DNA of 64,000 nt from Trachythela sp. YZ-2020 (lineage: Eukaryota; Cnidaria; Anthozoa; Malacalcyonacea; Clavulariidae). How positions within the stretch are numbered: the first letter of the stretch is position 1; each line of letters opens with the position of its first letter. A program made the translations under genes and the position numbers. A model generated the notes under the pieces. The model did no database searches, had not been told where the DNA came from, and saw nothing but the letters and a program-made list of their open reading frames with translations. Where the stretch lies: positions 806,001 through 870,000 of the forward strand of contig JADLSH010000106.1 of NCBI GenBank assembly GCA_016169945.1, written 5' to 3'. Positions 49,584 to 62,110 of this stretch are shown piece by piece.

Positions 49584-51523
49584 TCAGGATCTCGATGATA
49601 TCATCAATTGAATCATCATCCTAAATAAAGGCAAGTATTATAAATTTTATATAATCTTGAAACCTGTGGGTTCAGCTTTTGTCCACACCTCAGAATATAA
49701 GTGTTGTGGAGATACAATTTAATAGCAATACAACTAAACCTAACACTTACAAACAAATCTTTAGTATGTCATGGTAGGTCCTTTGCTCATCCTTTTGCTC
49801 AACAAACAAATGTAGCATTGACAGGATTGCTGCAGTATCTTCAATCTCTAAAGGAATTTAAAAAATAATAATTGTTTTAAATATATGCCCATAAAAGAAA
49901 CATCCCTGTCAAATGGAATATATATCCATTTAGCTTAATAGTCTATATAAATACCTATCAGAGCAAATTAATAACCTAAATACATACCGGATTTTTTGTC
50001 GATATTGTCTGCTATGGCCTCCTCCATCTCTACCAACAAATTATTGCCAAGCAGCTTGGTATTTCCAAGTTTTAAAACTTTTGGCTTTAATACCCTTTGA
50101 AATTGTCTGCCATGGTTTTCTCAAGCAGGGTCTTGTTTCGAGAATTCTTCCAAATTCAGCTTTGAACTAGACAAATATACAAGAATAAAGTTAACTTCAA
50201 TGTTCCGCTACCAATTTTCGATAACTTACCTGGAATTAGCTTTCAACGTAATACGTAAACCTCAAGTAAAAGAATCAACTGAAGAGCAAATGTGTAATTA
50301 TTAAAACAGGGGGTTGTGTCAGCCTAACCTTTGCATGATAGCTAGTTAAGAAAAGTTACTCATGAACTATACGTCAAAGGGCCTTTTCTCAGAAAATAAG
50401 ATCCTATAATTATATTCCCTGAATAAGTACATGTAACTTACTTCTGAAACCAGTCGAAGACCAGGGTATTCTTTCAAAATGGCTTCCACTGACAATGCCT
50501 TGAGAGCTGTTGCAGCCATCTGTTGCACGCTTGACTTGCAGTTAACACAACTATATAAACATGCACAGATTTGCTACCTAATGTAGCCTAAAATAGAGAA
50601 ATGACCAAAAAATAGAAAATCTGCTGTGTTATCTATATAATTCAATTTACATTATGCTTACCCTTGCATGTAGGCACTCAAATTTTTGAAGCCACTTTCT
50701 ATCACATTTTGAAACCTTTGAATCAGCAAATGTAGCAATATTTGAATTCTCCTTTTCATCATCACTGAGGGCGAGGGTTGAGGCTACGGAACAGGGACTT
50801 GACAGTAGAGAGGGAATCAGCTGTAGAGAAGGAGTTGATGGTATACGAGGACTTGATTGTAAGAAAAAAGGACTTGAAAGATTATTGGAGAGTGGACTTG
50901 ACGGAATGCAAATTGGATTTTATAACAAGACTGAAGCTCCAACTAGTTCCTTCCCCTTAATTATAAAAAATAAACAACTATGACCTAATAGTAACATTTC
51001 AGGATACCAGGATGACAAAATAACCTAAGTGTTCCATACCTTTTTACATAGGTGTACAAGCCGGGGGGAGGGGGGCACAGCTGCTCCCTAGACAAATTAC
51101 AAAGTCGACAAGTTAGGCAAATTTTCAACCAAGTTGGGTAAAAATTATTAGAAGGGGAAATGGAAAATCAAAACCGCATATGACTGAAAATTCTATGCGA
51201 TTACCCAAGCAAGACGTAGGGGGTAAGCAATTATACTTCGGGAAATGTCAGTGTCAGTTGGGGGAAAATGTTCACTAGCCCCCCAAAAATTCTCCTATGT
51301 TTTTTTATGTATATAATACAGTGTATACAAACAAGGGCATTATTGAAAGCTGGAGATACCAGTTTTAGTAATTGTAAAATTATATTATATTTATTAAAAT
51401 CACCTGCTGCTTCTCTTTATACATTTGAAGACCACTACGCAGGCGGATAATTTGTCCCACCTTCACACCACATTGCTTTAAAAGACTATCAGTAGTGGAG
51501 TCTAACACCTCCACAGTATATAA
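49584..51523 (-). pseudogene. Multi-exon gene with SAM-like domain, in-frame TGA (gene or pseudogene)
   Basis: Exons read on the minus strand: 51523-51404 is 40 codons with a SAM-like helix set (VEVLDSTTDSLLKQCGVKVG, QIIRLRSGLQMYKEKQQ), acceptor TTTTCTAG and donor GTGATT. Next, about 50925-50662 is Ser/Pro-rich (PSSPLSNNLSSPFFLQSSP) followed by SKVSKCDRKWLQKFECLHAR, donor GTAAGC. 50534-50442 encodes SVQQMAATALKALSVEAILK and EYPGLRLVSE, donor GTAAGT. 50159-49988 encodes LNLEEFSKQDPA, a TGA at about 50123-50121, then ENHGRQFQRVLKPKVLKLGN and EMEEAIADNIDKKS. 49847-49751 encodes EIEDTAAILSMLHLFVEQKD, and 49620-49584 is a short last exon. Frames join across introns except for the TGA. SAM domains mediate protein-protein or RNA binding. 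The family is not recognised. Earlier exons and the exact 50925 boundary are unresolved. Confidence 0.5.
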
Positions 51524-51539
51524 CTAGAAAACAGAAATT

Positions 51540-53070
51540 CAATTAATTTTGCAGCCAGTTGCAAGGGATATAAGCTCTCGTTTATTGCCCTAGACCAATC
51601 CTATAAATTCATAATAAATTCAATGCATCGAAGTCACATTCGGGGGTTTATAAATCAAAATCTCCTGGGTACTTTCCTGTGGGTTTTCGGCTAGAGAACC
51701 AAATTTTACTTTCCCCACACCCCCATGGGATGCAAACACTTGGCAAATGCCTCTGGGTCCCAAGGGTCAGCCCCAGGGGCTGTGAGTATTTAACTGCCAA
51801 TCTGTCATATAGAGTTGGTAAATATAAACATTGAAAGCCCAAGTAAAATTGAAGATTTTGTATGGTAGCATTCGCTGAAGTATTAATTTTAAATTGGAAC
51901 TGTATTCTTTACAGCGTTTTAAATCATATATTGTCGCGGCAAATTCAAATTTTAGGCGGAGACAACATGCTTATAAAGTGCTTAATATTCACGAACGAAG
52001 ATTGCGAATATTTCCTAACAAAATCGCTCTATTACACATAAAACATAACAATAACCTTATACCTGAATATTATTCAGTAATCGCCGATATATTGCTTCTG
52101 AAAATCCAGTTTTCTTGGCTCAAAAATATAAAATTTCGAGCTCGATTTCGATTAGCAGAACAAATAGTTGCGATGACTCTATCCGAGAACGTTTGCGCGT
52201 GTTGTAAGAAGACTAGACACCAGTCTGTCAGTCAGCGCGCATTGCGGAATTTATTCATTTTCGTTCATTCTTTGATACAACCACCAGTAAATGTTTCAGA
52301 TTTTGTGTACATATAGAGCTCTTAAATAGATAGATAGTCGCAGAAATGCCCTTCGAACTTAAGCATACCGACATATTGCCCGATATATTTGAATATTTTC
52401 GTTGAAATAGTATAGCATACATGGGGATTTCTATGATAAGGAATTCTCATGTTACTTGCCTTGAGTGAATCATGGGCTCAAGGAAATCAAGTCCATAGGA
52501 ACAGCAAATTCATATGTGTAAGATATGATCTGGAAATCTAGACAATTCTTTATCTATGTATTGTTAAACTGCATGCTGCTTGATATAATTATGAGATAAC
52601 TAAACTGTGTCACTGGAGAGAGTCACTGGAGAGACAATATTTTACCAAAAAACAAACTCCCATGCCCATGCATGTGTGACTTGCATCAGTGCATTAATTT
52701 AATCCCGAATGTTGAGCGATCATGAAGTATCGCAGAGTTCATGCATGTCGAACAGGGTTGTACAAATTATTTTTCTGGTGTGTTGGGGAACATGCAGCTG
52801 TGAAAAGTGTGACAATATAAACCGCAAGACACCAAGAAAAAGCCATTTATTTTTGACATTTCTGGGGGTAACCCGCCCTCCTAGCAGGAAAAATGGTGCA
52901 TTTGATATGTTCATTACCGCAACCCCGAAGAAAACCTAACCAAAGTTATACAATTTGCTGCCTTTTTCATGCAATCCTATTCTGGTATATTTTGAGAAAT
53001 ATATCAAACACGAGTATACTGTAAGTTTTCTTCCTCTGATTTCTAAATACAGACAAGCAGGTTGAAAATA
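51540..53070. other. No gene recognised; one 140-codon ORF of unknown standing
   Basis: A plus-strand ORF at 51894-52316 is open for 140 codons and basic (FRARFRLAEQIVAMTLSENV; CACCKKTRHQSVSQRALRNL). It has no recognisable domain and no splice or start context that sets it apart, so it could be chance or a decayed transposon gene. Confidence 0.3.
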
Positions 53071-53074
53071 CGAG

Positions 53075-53335
53075 GCGGAGCGGAGTGTTTGTACTCCTGG
53101 AGTGAAAATTAAGGAGTAAAAATACAATAATTACTCCGTTATTTCTACTCCTTTCTTGGGGTAATTTCTACTCCTTCAGTTGAGTCAAATTGACTCGCAG
53201 AGGATTAAGATTGGAGTAGTTCTAACTCTAGTTTAATTTGGGGTTAAATTTACTCCAATATTTTTACTCCCCCAAAGGGAGTTATATTAACTCCTATGCT
53301 GGAGTTAAAATTACTCCCCAAAATTAACAGTGCGA
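53075..53335. repeat. Cluster of inverted ACTCC/GGAGT repeats
   Basis: GGAGTAAAAAT, TACTCCTTTCTTGG, AATTTACTCC and GGAGTTATATTAACTCC-type words alternate in both orientations over about 250 bp, probably a decayed foldback element. Confidence 0.6.
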
Positions 53336-53864
53336 GCAAGGATGATAAGGTGGCGAAGTTGAAGTATTTCAGCAAATTTTATATGTTCTTGGCGTAGCCC
53401 CCCGTTTGAATGGCAGGATAAGGGGCCCTCTTCAAATTAAGCCGGGGGCCATTCAGCACAAAGTTATGGCACTTCCTGAAACCAAGAGAACATATTCACT
53501 ATTGACCATTTATTCAGATTGAGAAAATTTAAGCTTAGAAATTAGGTCAAAGAGATGCAAGTTTACATAAAGTTTGTTAAACAACATACCTTTTAAAGTT
53601 AAAAGCAAGTCTTTTAAAATTGAAAGCAAGTCTCGCGAAACGAATATATTCAGTAAAGTTTTCTCTGTGAAAGCTGTGGGACCAATATACCGAGTAGCAT
53701 CTATATCCTCAATTTATACTCTCGGTTCAAAGGGTACGTCACCTCCAGGTTGCGCAACTTCTAAGGTTGCGCAACCTCAGAAAATACGTCACCTCATTAT
53801 TATTCTATTTACTTCCGAGCGTGACGTCATACGTGTCAATTCACTTCCGGACCCATATAGAGTG

Positions 53865-54470
53865 GATGTTACCTACTCATGGCAGGCTGATTTTGCAGAG
53901 GATGATACATAGAAAGAATAGCTGCAAGTGCAAAAAACAGAGGGGGGGGGGGGGTCCATTATTTATTATATGTTTCACAGGAAACCTTTCTAATCAAACA
54001 GTTGTGTGTAACATGGTTATGGTATGTGTTCATGCATGCTATAGCACAGAAGGGATTTTGAATATTTTCTCCTCATTGTATACCCAGGGGGCCACCGGGA
54101 TACTCTCCAGAATGCCCCTGTAGCTGACTTACTTACTAAGAAATGAGGGATATCTTAATACTGCATGGCTTACATTATAAAAGTTTCTGTGATTATTATG
54201 GTAATGGCAATCTTTAATACAACCCTTTTCAGTTCAAGGTGTGTCTTGGAAAGATGATATTAAAGCATATTTTGATCAACAAAACTTTGATACTGGAAAT
54301 AGCCTTGACAGAGTGGCCGCTGGTACCCACATATCCTGGAAAATTGGACTTAGCCTTCTTTTCACAACCCATTGCCCGCATTCTTTGGGAGCTAACTTAG
54401 TGCACAAAACTGAAAATAATTCTTGCCACAAAAACATGACACTATGTTTGAATGACAGGTTCAGAAAATT
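53865..54470. repeat. Inverted diverged copy of the element at 3315-4280
   Basis: Read in reverse it matches 3340-3925: AAAGAATGC[A/G]GGCAA, ACTATTCTTTCTATG-type GCACTTGCAGCTATTCTTTC, and the TTGATTAGA segment. A poly-C tract (plus-strand G run at 53942-53954) differs in length between copies. Confidence 0.75.
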
Positions 54471-54479
54471 GAGATACAC

Positions 54480-55490
54480 CCATATAGCTGCCTCTGTACA
54501 CAGATTGGTACGTATACAAAAAAAATTGTACAATATAGACAAAATATTATACAATACATTGTTTCTTTCGGTCCATCTGTATCATGTTAACCAATTCTAA
54601 AGATGATTTAACCTTGAAATGAAGACGTGAACCTTGTGTACTCTAAACAATACCTACTGATATCCAATCAGATATTTTTTTAATATACAGCTCAACAACA
54701 GATCATGCATTATCCTATGCACCCCTTAATTATGGTTTATGTGGAGAATAATTAATAATAGGATTATTAGGATGTATGATATATTGATGTACTATATTGA
54801 TAGTATTTAAAGAGTAGAAATATGTTAAAATTTAATGTAATGCCTGTATGTTTCAATTACTTGTCAGTGTCAATCTTCTGTCTGCATCTTTTAATAGTTC
54901 AATCACTGCGATGTTCTTAACCTCACAGTTACTTAACATTTTTCCCTTTCTAAGAATAGTTGCATTTGATAGCTTTGTTTTACGTTATAAGGGTATCAAA
55001 TTGATATGAATTTTGTTGACTAAAAACTGATATTTTGCTTATATTTCGTCATTTCGATCAATACAAAATAGTGAGTGATAATTACATGCAAAATGCCTGT
55101 CCAGAGTTTTATCTCTGACAGTTCAGACAGAGACAATTATTAAATTTGACTGCTCAGAACTGACGTTTGAGCTAAATTATATAAAATATAATTTGTTAAA
55201 ACTATCTCGGAAAAGTCAGGGCTAGGTGTTAGAAAACAAAAAACCGTAATGTTTTAGGCGATAATTTTAAAAAATCTACTCTCTTTAATTAATTCTAACA
55301 CTTGCCAACTTATAACTTCAAAATAAAGAAAATTTAAACCATATTTTACCTTTGAAACTTGAAAGTCAGTTTTTTTTGCTTTTGCCACAGCTGTTGTATG
55401 AAAACTCTTGCCGTTAACAATGCCATAACAAGTTATTCGCAGACTTTGTACATACTTGTTAAAACAGACTTGTTACAACTTGATGACTGC
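54480..55490. other. No gene recognised
   Basis: AT-rich; no supported ORF, RNA gene or element ends. Confidence 0.45.
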
Positions 55491-55715
55491 ATCAATTTGC
55501 GGTCAACTAGCATGAATTGCGGTCATCTAGCGTCCAACTAGCATGATACAAGCTAGTTGTTCCAACAACTTGCTACAAGTCTGCAAACCAACAAGTTCTA
55601 ACAAGCTTGATGACACAAGTTTGCTACAGCTTGATAAAATGACAAGCTTGCCACAACTTGTGAACAAGCTTGCCACAAGTTTGTTACAAGGTTGTTAAGT
55701 AAACAATTTGTCAAC
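55490..55715. repeat. Degenerate ACAAGCTTG-type repeats
   Basis: AACAAGCTTG, CTTGCCACAA, ACTTGCTACAAG and CAACTAGCATGA words recur in both orientations over about 220 bp. Confidence 0.65.
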
Positions 55716-55737
55716 AAGACGTGAGGTTTTTACGTGT

Positions 55738-55900
55738 GTAATGCGTGGCACGAGGTTATGTACGAGGTTATTTAATTTCACGAGGTTATGCACGAGGTAA
55801 TGCATGAAGTAATGCATGGCACGAGGTTATGAATGAGGTAATGCACGAGGTTATGCACGAGGTAATGCAAGAGGTAATGCATGGCACGAGATTATGTACA
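55738..55900. repeat. 12-bp minisatellite GAGGTTATGCAC, copy 2
   Basis: Same unit and variants as 34775-35120. It is followed by the same TACATTGG[A/G]GACA sequence and by homologous sequence leading to exon 2 of the second secreted-protein gene. Confidence 0.95.
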
Positions 55901-56577
55901 TTGGGGACATATGCATGTACAAAAATGTAAAATTTGTCCACAGTCTCCCAGGTAAATTGTTGAGTAATCTTTTTCTAACTTGGACTGGAATGTCATAGCT
56001 TTAAATATATTTGAATTCCATGCATGATTAATCCCGTTTTATAATTTTTCATTGAATAACGTAAGGAAACAACGCTTACATTTAATTATCTATAAACCGG
56101 ATATCGCAATTATCCGTTTTTGTACTCTTGAATCGCCCTGAATGTGTCCAAGTTAAAAAATAACCGTGAAGATAATGAAAATAGGAAAATCTACGGAATT
56201 ACTTATCTGAAAAATAGACGTAGAAATAGAGATTGGAACATACAAGTTTTCCTCGAACACCAACATTTTAAATCAGCAAAGCACGACAATAGACGATAAT
56301 AGCACAACATCAAACCCCAGGCCCAATCCTTTCATTGCTAGCCAAAAATTTTAACTCAAATCTTAAAAAATGTGCGTTGTTTCCGGAATACATCTAGGTA
56401 CCGACATAAAATTCATCCGGGAAAACGAAAGACATATTTCTAATTATCACACATATAATTGAATAACTGAAAGTAAAGTACACCAGTTTATATTCATTTC
56501 AATTTTAATAGAAGAAAGAATCATTATGATAATGATTAATAAATAGAATGGAATGAGTAAGATAAGAAATGAAAGGT

Positions 56578-57900
56578 TCAGTATTTGTGGAGTTTCCATC
56601 GACGCACAACTTTGCTGAGCTCGGTAATCATTCTATTTAAACCTGCAAGAACTAGGTCTGTTGTTGGCTCACCATCCCAACAGCCTTTATTTCCGGCGAT
56701 ATTTTCATTTATATCCGGAGTATCTGCAACCAGGAAGCCTCCAGCCTTTAAGAAGAAACCTTGAAGATCACATATCTGTTTGTAGTTATCACCGGACGAG
56801 GCAGGTTGCATAAATGCCACGATTTTTTTAAGATCAGCAATGGTTGTCTGCAGCCCTACTGGCGTGGTTATTTGTCTGACCTTTGCAATCAGCTGGTCTA
56901 CCGTATCTAATAAAAATAATAAAAATGGAAATTATTTGAAATGAAAATATTATTTACGATGTGTTAAGTCTTGCTAAGTTAAAACGACGAAGGGATTTTA
57001 GTAATTTCAAAAGAGATTAGTTCTTTATGACTAAAACCTGTTCTGTTAACAAAACTATTTAATTTTTAATTACATTAACTTTCATGTTTCCCCAAACAGT
57101 AGAATGATTCGTACAATCTCCTAAAAATCTGAAAGTTGTTTAATGTCCATTACAATTATGAATTTTTAAGGTTTTTTAGACAAGGTGTTGTTCTCCAATT
57201 CACCCAATGAAAAGGTTCGTAATGAAAAGGTTCGTAATACACCTGCGCGGCAACCAAGGCATAATGTTTGTCTTCTTGGGGGGCAAGAAGACCGACAGGA
57301 CCAGAGAAAATTTCTCAAAACACTAGAGAGGTCCAACCGAACTCTAAGTTTGAAAGCTACCCAGCGGTAGCTGACAGCGCGATAACCATATCCGTCAGTT
57401 AAAAACCGTTTTATATGCCATTTTAAACTACCTTCATGAATATAATTACGAACATGCCCGAACGATCCTTCGCTCTCGTCTACCCAGCGTTCCAGCAATC
57501 CACTGCATGTTAAATCTTCCGTCGCACCACACTTTTTATTGTAAATTGGAGGGAAATCAACTTCTACAGTCCTGATATTGATCGGTTCACGCTGGAGCTT
57601 TAAGAGGTTTTTCACTTCATTTTCAATAATTTTATGGCAATCCTCCCCTTCAGGTTTTGGAACTTTGCAAACCAAGAATACAACTGATGGAACATTTTTG
57701 AGGCGACAAGCAAGCTTATCTACTCCTGATAAATCAATTTTACTACACAATGTATCGTCGTATTTGAGGCAAACCTCTGAATGTTTCTCGATCTCTTCTC
57801 GAGCGCGGTCGAACTCACAGGGTAACCTGGCTGCTGCCCAGATTAAAGAGGTTGATAAGAATAGGAGGAAAATGATAGAAACTGGCTTGTATGCTTCCAT
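56578..57900 (-). CDS. Secreted 10-cysteine protein, paralogue 2 (exons 57900-57432 and 56906-56578)
   Basis: Two exons joined in phase 1 give 265 aa, the same length as paralogue 1. Exon 1 starts at the ATG at 57900 (a GTG one codon earlier is not used as start) and ends CATGAAG at donor GTAGTT. Exon 2 follows acceptor TTTTTATTAG and begins ATACGGTAG. Signal peptide VSIIFLLFLSTSLIWAA. Eight Cys lie in exon 1 (CEFDRAREEIEKHSEVC, KLACRLKNVPSVVFLVCKV, DLTCSGLLERWVDESEG) and two in exon 2 (YKQICDLQGFF, NKGCWDGEPTTD). The spacing matches paralogue 1 throughout. The intron is 525 bp. No known family was recognised. Extracellular action is inferred from the signal peptide and paired cysteines. Confidence 0.8.
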
Positions 57901-57904
57901 CACG

Positions 57905-58400
57905 ACAAACTAAAAAATGAATGATGAATGATGTTACACAAAATTGGATTGGTTCGGCAATGTGTTGCGCTACGAATAATTTGTTGACAGGAATAGAAAG
58001 CAATGGCAAATCTCAAATAGATTATCAGAAACAGGAAGACCCAAGATTTTGGCATGCTGAACTACCTCTGTTGGTTTTCGCTAATCATTGCAGGATCATA
58101 AATTAATTAGTAGAAATATGAATGACTTTCCACTTGCCCTATATCGTTGCATACTTGTATTTTTACCGGGATTTCGTTCAATCAAAACGCGAAATCTCAA
58201 ATTTTAATAAAGGTATTGCGTTTGCAATTGTGCTCAAGCTACCTCATATAGCAAGCGTTTGCAGCTATTCAAGCTTATTTATTTCAACGTTTTCTACCAC
58301 ATAAAAATATCCGAAATGCGTGAGTGGCGCCAAAATCGTGAATATATTAGGGGTAGTAAATAGTCAAATCCAATGATCTTTCTGGAATGTAAAATTGAAT
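57905..58400. other. Upstream of secreted-protein gene 2; no gene recognised
   Basis: Short ORFs only; no repeat ends seen. Confidence 0.4.
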
Positions 58401-58403
58401 TAT

Positions 58404-58780
58404 TCACAGGGGAATATAATAATGTGGTGGCAACTGTGCGGTATTACTTGGGCGAAAAATAATGAGAGCCCCAATGTCTATATTTTCGAAATTTGCGTCG
58501 TCGACAAATTTCCAAATTATTATATCAGTCACTTTAGGAACATTTACCACGAGAAGAAAGAGCCAGGGGTCCAATTTAGTTCCTTGTGGCACATCTGAGG
58601 AGATTCAACCGTATTCATAGTAGACATTTTTGGAACGTCTATTCCTCGAAATCGATTAAAGAGAAAATAAGCGACCCATAGAAAGATTTCCCTAGCAATA
58701 GATTTCAAAAAGGATCGAATCGCAATAATTGCCGTTTCAGTATTATCTTTTTGCATACTCAAGTTTCTTCGATCATTTGT
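58404..58780 (-). pseudogene. LINE reverse transcriptase fragment
   Basis: Minus strand: a degraded VAYFLFNRFRGIDVPK-like segment, then MPQGTKLDPWLFLLVVN and IWKFVDDANF, the RT motif region with the F/YVDD active site. Stops occur on both sides. It adjoins the left end of the hAT-like copy at 58787. Confidence 0.65.
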
Positions 58781-58786
58781 CAGTTC

Positions 58787-60537
58787 AGACCTGCTCTGGG
58801 ATCTTAACTCGCCTTAAATCGCCTTAAATCGCATTAAATCGCACTAACTCGCCCTAAATCGCGGCTAAAAATTCTTAAATCGCGGCAAAGTTTCTCTTAA
58901 ATCGCCTAAACTCGTATTAAATCACCTAAACTCGCCAACCAAATTAAAATGCAGAAAATGGTAAAAACTATATACAGTATAAACACTCTTTCCCCAGGGA
59001 GGAGGGGGTTCTGGTTGTTTATTTCAGTCACGATTAGGAGTGGGGCTTATCCGATGGGGCTTGCTGCAGAGAGGGAGCTTAGCCGAAACACAGGAAGTAA
59101 ACAGGCTTATTGATTATAGCCGACGCACAGTAATGCTATAGTCAATGGAAAGTCCACACCTCCTACCCGGGGAACAGCGCGCATTAGATAAAGGTTGTGT
59201 CCTAAATCATACTAATCCCCGCTATATGTGTCCTTCTTACTAGTCTAAACATGACTAAACTCCCCCACTACCCAGGCACCAAAAATGAAGGCTACCATAA
59301 TAATTGCTTTTGAAATTCAACAGACAAATCCCCACTGGCCATCATGACACATAGAGCACTGTCTAGTGTCCCTGGTACCGAGGCATAATAGATAGGCTAA
59401 TCTGCAATGTCTTGGCATGTCCCGGGTAGGAGGGTGCGGGCTTTCCAATGATTGGTGCATAAGTTACATACTATCAAGCATAGGTATATAATATGACATA
59501 AGAACCCTTATATTCAAACAGAAACAAGTCAGGATGGCAAGAATCAGTCTGCTTTCAACATTTGATCTATTTCGACAAGTATAATTAATATACCAATATT
59601 GTTAATGATATGAACTTCCAGTACAATTCATAAATTGTTTTGTTTTTCTTTATTGAAAACGGTCAGGGTCTATAAATTACAGGGTAGAGGACTTAATAAA
59701 GTATTTATGATACTCTAGCTTTTGCACAGTTCCTTTCCTACATTATTTATATACAAGTGCTGAAATGCTGAATTGCAGTAGTGCACAACATTTAATATTT
59801 TATTTCAACAGTGTTGAATTTCAACATGAATTGATAAACCACAGCATGATCCTAGTCAACTTTATAGTCAGCCTAGTTGTCCGCTTCATATCGTTTTATT
59901 TAAGATCCATCGTCGTTTAACCAACTATGGTTTACCGAGGTTTAACATTTTAGCTTACGATCTTGGGGTCGATACCAAAACCTGGCATTTTCATGAATTC
60001 AGTGAAATACTTCATGTTAGCCACTGCGGAGAAGGGAGCCTTCTCTCAGGCTATCAAGCGGAATTTTATTATTCAACCCTGGGAAACTTTATATCAACTA
60101 GGTTTTAGTATTAGTGAATTTTATAAAAAAGTACTGTCTGTACTTTTAATATATATCGGGGGGAATTGAAATAGATACTAATCAATGTTGAATTTTAGCT
60201 ATTAAATGAACACATGGAAATGAAATACTATATTTGCAACGTAAACTCAAACTTATTTGGTAAGTTTAGCACATATGTAAATTCGTTTGAATAACTATAA
60301 TGTATTGGCACATTGGATCATGCATGATCACAGTTTTAATATATTCTGTGCCCTTGGAATTTTCAAGATATTGACAAGGAATTCGTGCATTTGGAAATTC
60401 TCAAAATGTAGGATAGCAACCCCATGGGGTACACTAACAATTCTCGTTCCAACATTCCAGCCACAACGCTGCTTTTTCAGATTTCCAATTGATTGTGATT
60501 CCAAGCCTGGACTTAGTAATATATATTAGTATGCAAT
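58787..60537. mobile_element. Truncated second copy of the hAT-like element of 27467-30041
   Basis: The left end is CAGACCTGCTCTGGGATCTT with subterminal TTAAATCGC repeats. Similarity to the first copy continues through GGGGCTTATCCGAT, GTAAATTCGTTTGAATAACT and TTTCCAATTGATTGTG, and is lost after AGTATGCAAT at about 60537, so the right end is missing. It lacks the nested inverted-repeat element of the first copy. Confidence 0.75.
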
Positions 60538-60539
60538 AG

Positions 60540-61575
60540 GCCTATTGCCTAATGGAGCTATGGCGCAATGCATGCCTATTAGAGTGGTATCAAATTCACT
60601 TCTTCGAAAAATTTTGCTGTCATGGCGGCAATTTGGTTTCAAAGAACAAATGATTAATTTTCTATCCAATCTACGTCACGATCGTTGTTATTTTTATCGC
60701 TGTGTTTAAAGAGAAGCCCTGGCTAAATTTGGTGCAAATTAAAAGGAATTTTCTGCACGTATTACAGAAAACAGCCGTGAAAGGACACCATGAGTGAACA
60801 CAATTCGAACATATTCATCGTTCTAGAATAGATTTGCTTAACGTTTTCAGGTATTGTAATGTTGTAAGAGACCGTCAGTAAACGATTTTGCTCTAGAAAT
60901 ATTCACATGTTGTCTATCAATGCTGATCATGTATTTTTACCGATTGATCGTACGTTTTATAGCCATATTTTGCGACTTAAAATTGATACTAGAAACTGCC
61001 CTAGAATGCGGTAAACAATGGCCTTTGTGACGTACAAGAACAGGGCTTTTCTTGTGTTTTGGCGCGAAAATTTGACTCGCATTTAGGCACAATTTAATGT
61101 ATTTTACAAACGCATTACTTATATTGGATATCTGCTAGTTTTGCATGAGTTAAAGCAGTTTTGTAAATATTTTTCTACTTGAAGTGCCTTGTTTTTTTCA
61201 TTCTACAAGTAAAGAGTAGGTTTTTTAAATTCTAAGTCATAAAACACACTCTAAATAGGTTTAAAAAGCTGCAGGATTTTAGTGTTAGCATTTATACATC
61301 AGATACATTGAAGTTTTAGCGCAACAGTCAGGTATTAAGTCATAGTTAAATATATTTTTGTTTATAAATTATTAAACCTTTTTCACAGTATTAATTCAAT
61401 ATTAAAAGGTAGTCTGTAAATTATTTACTGTACATATTGTGTATTGAAATCAAATTGTAAATAGTACTTTCTGAATACGTATATAAACTCCAGGTGTAGC
61501 TTAGGTTATTGTATATTTTAAATATTCAAGTGGTATTCAATTTTTCAACTAACTATAAAATATTATTTCAAAGAT
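60540..61575. other. No gene recognised
   Basis: AT-rich, no ORF above background. It lies outside the left boundary of the Ngaro-like element. Confidence 0.45.
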
Positions 61576-61577
61576 CA

Positions 61578-61644
61578 GAATAGTAATCTATTTCACAACA
61601 CTCTCAACTTATGCTCAGTGATATTAAGATTGGGAAAATTGATC
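61578..61644 (-). repeat. Split direct repeat B2
   Basis: GAATAGTAATCTATTTCACA through ATATTAAGATTGGGAAAATT and GATC. It matches 61889-61956 except for one G indel. Confidence 0.9.
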
Positions 61645-61888
61645 AAGCGTCCCAGAGGAGTGGAACGAGAGGCACTCTTTGGTGCACGAATCTCCAGCAC
61701 GGGGAGGGTGGGTGGGAAGCCCGTTCCACTTTCCCTCTACGACACTGATTTGAAATGAGCGGCGTTGAGGAGTGTTTTCCCGTGTTTTATAGCATCCTGA
61801 AAGGGCGTGGCCTCATAACTATTCATTATCTCATTTCTAAAGCATTGTTTTGGTCTAAATTACTTCGTATTTAATTTTCGAGCATTGT
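61645..61888 (-). repeat. Predicted A2 repeat of the Ngaro-like element
   Basis: GC-richer segment between the two B repeats, with GTGGAACGAGAGGCACTC and GGAGGGTGGGTGGGAAGCCC. It is expected to match the 5' A1 repeat outside the window. Confidence 0.7.
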
Positions 61889-61956
61889 GAATAGTAATCT
61901 ATTTCACAACACTCTCAACTTATGCTCAGTGATATTAAGATTGGGGAAAATTGATC
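61889..61956 (-). repeat. Split direct repeat B1
   Basis: Direct copy of 61578-61644, lying between the recombinase gene and A2. Confidence 0.9.
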
Positions 61957-62110
61957 TGCGCTTCCCCTTCTATCGTTCTCGCTTTATTTATTTCTCATTT
62001 TCCCACACCATATTCTACAATACATAACAAAACCCCAATTCTCATAAAACTCCCATTCTCAATCCTTGTCTCTATAATAGAAACACCTGGTTATCTTGAA
62101 GAAACCAAGT

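Noticed and set aside
57578..57913. 111-codon plus-strand ORF
   Set aside because: Antisense to exon 1 of secreted-protein gene 2.
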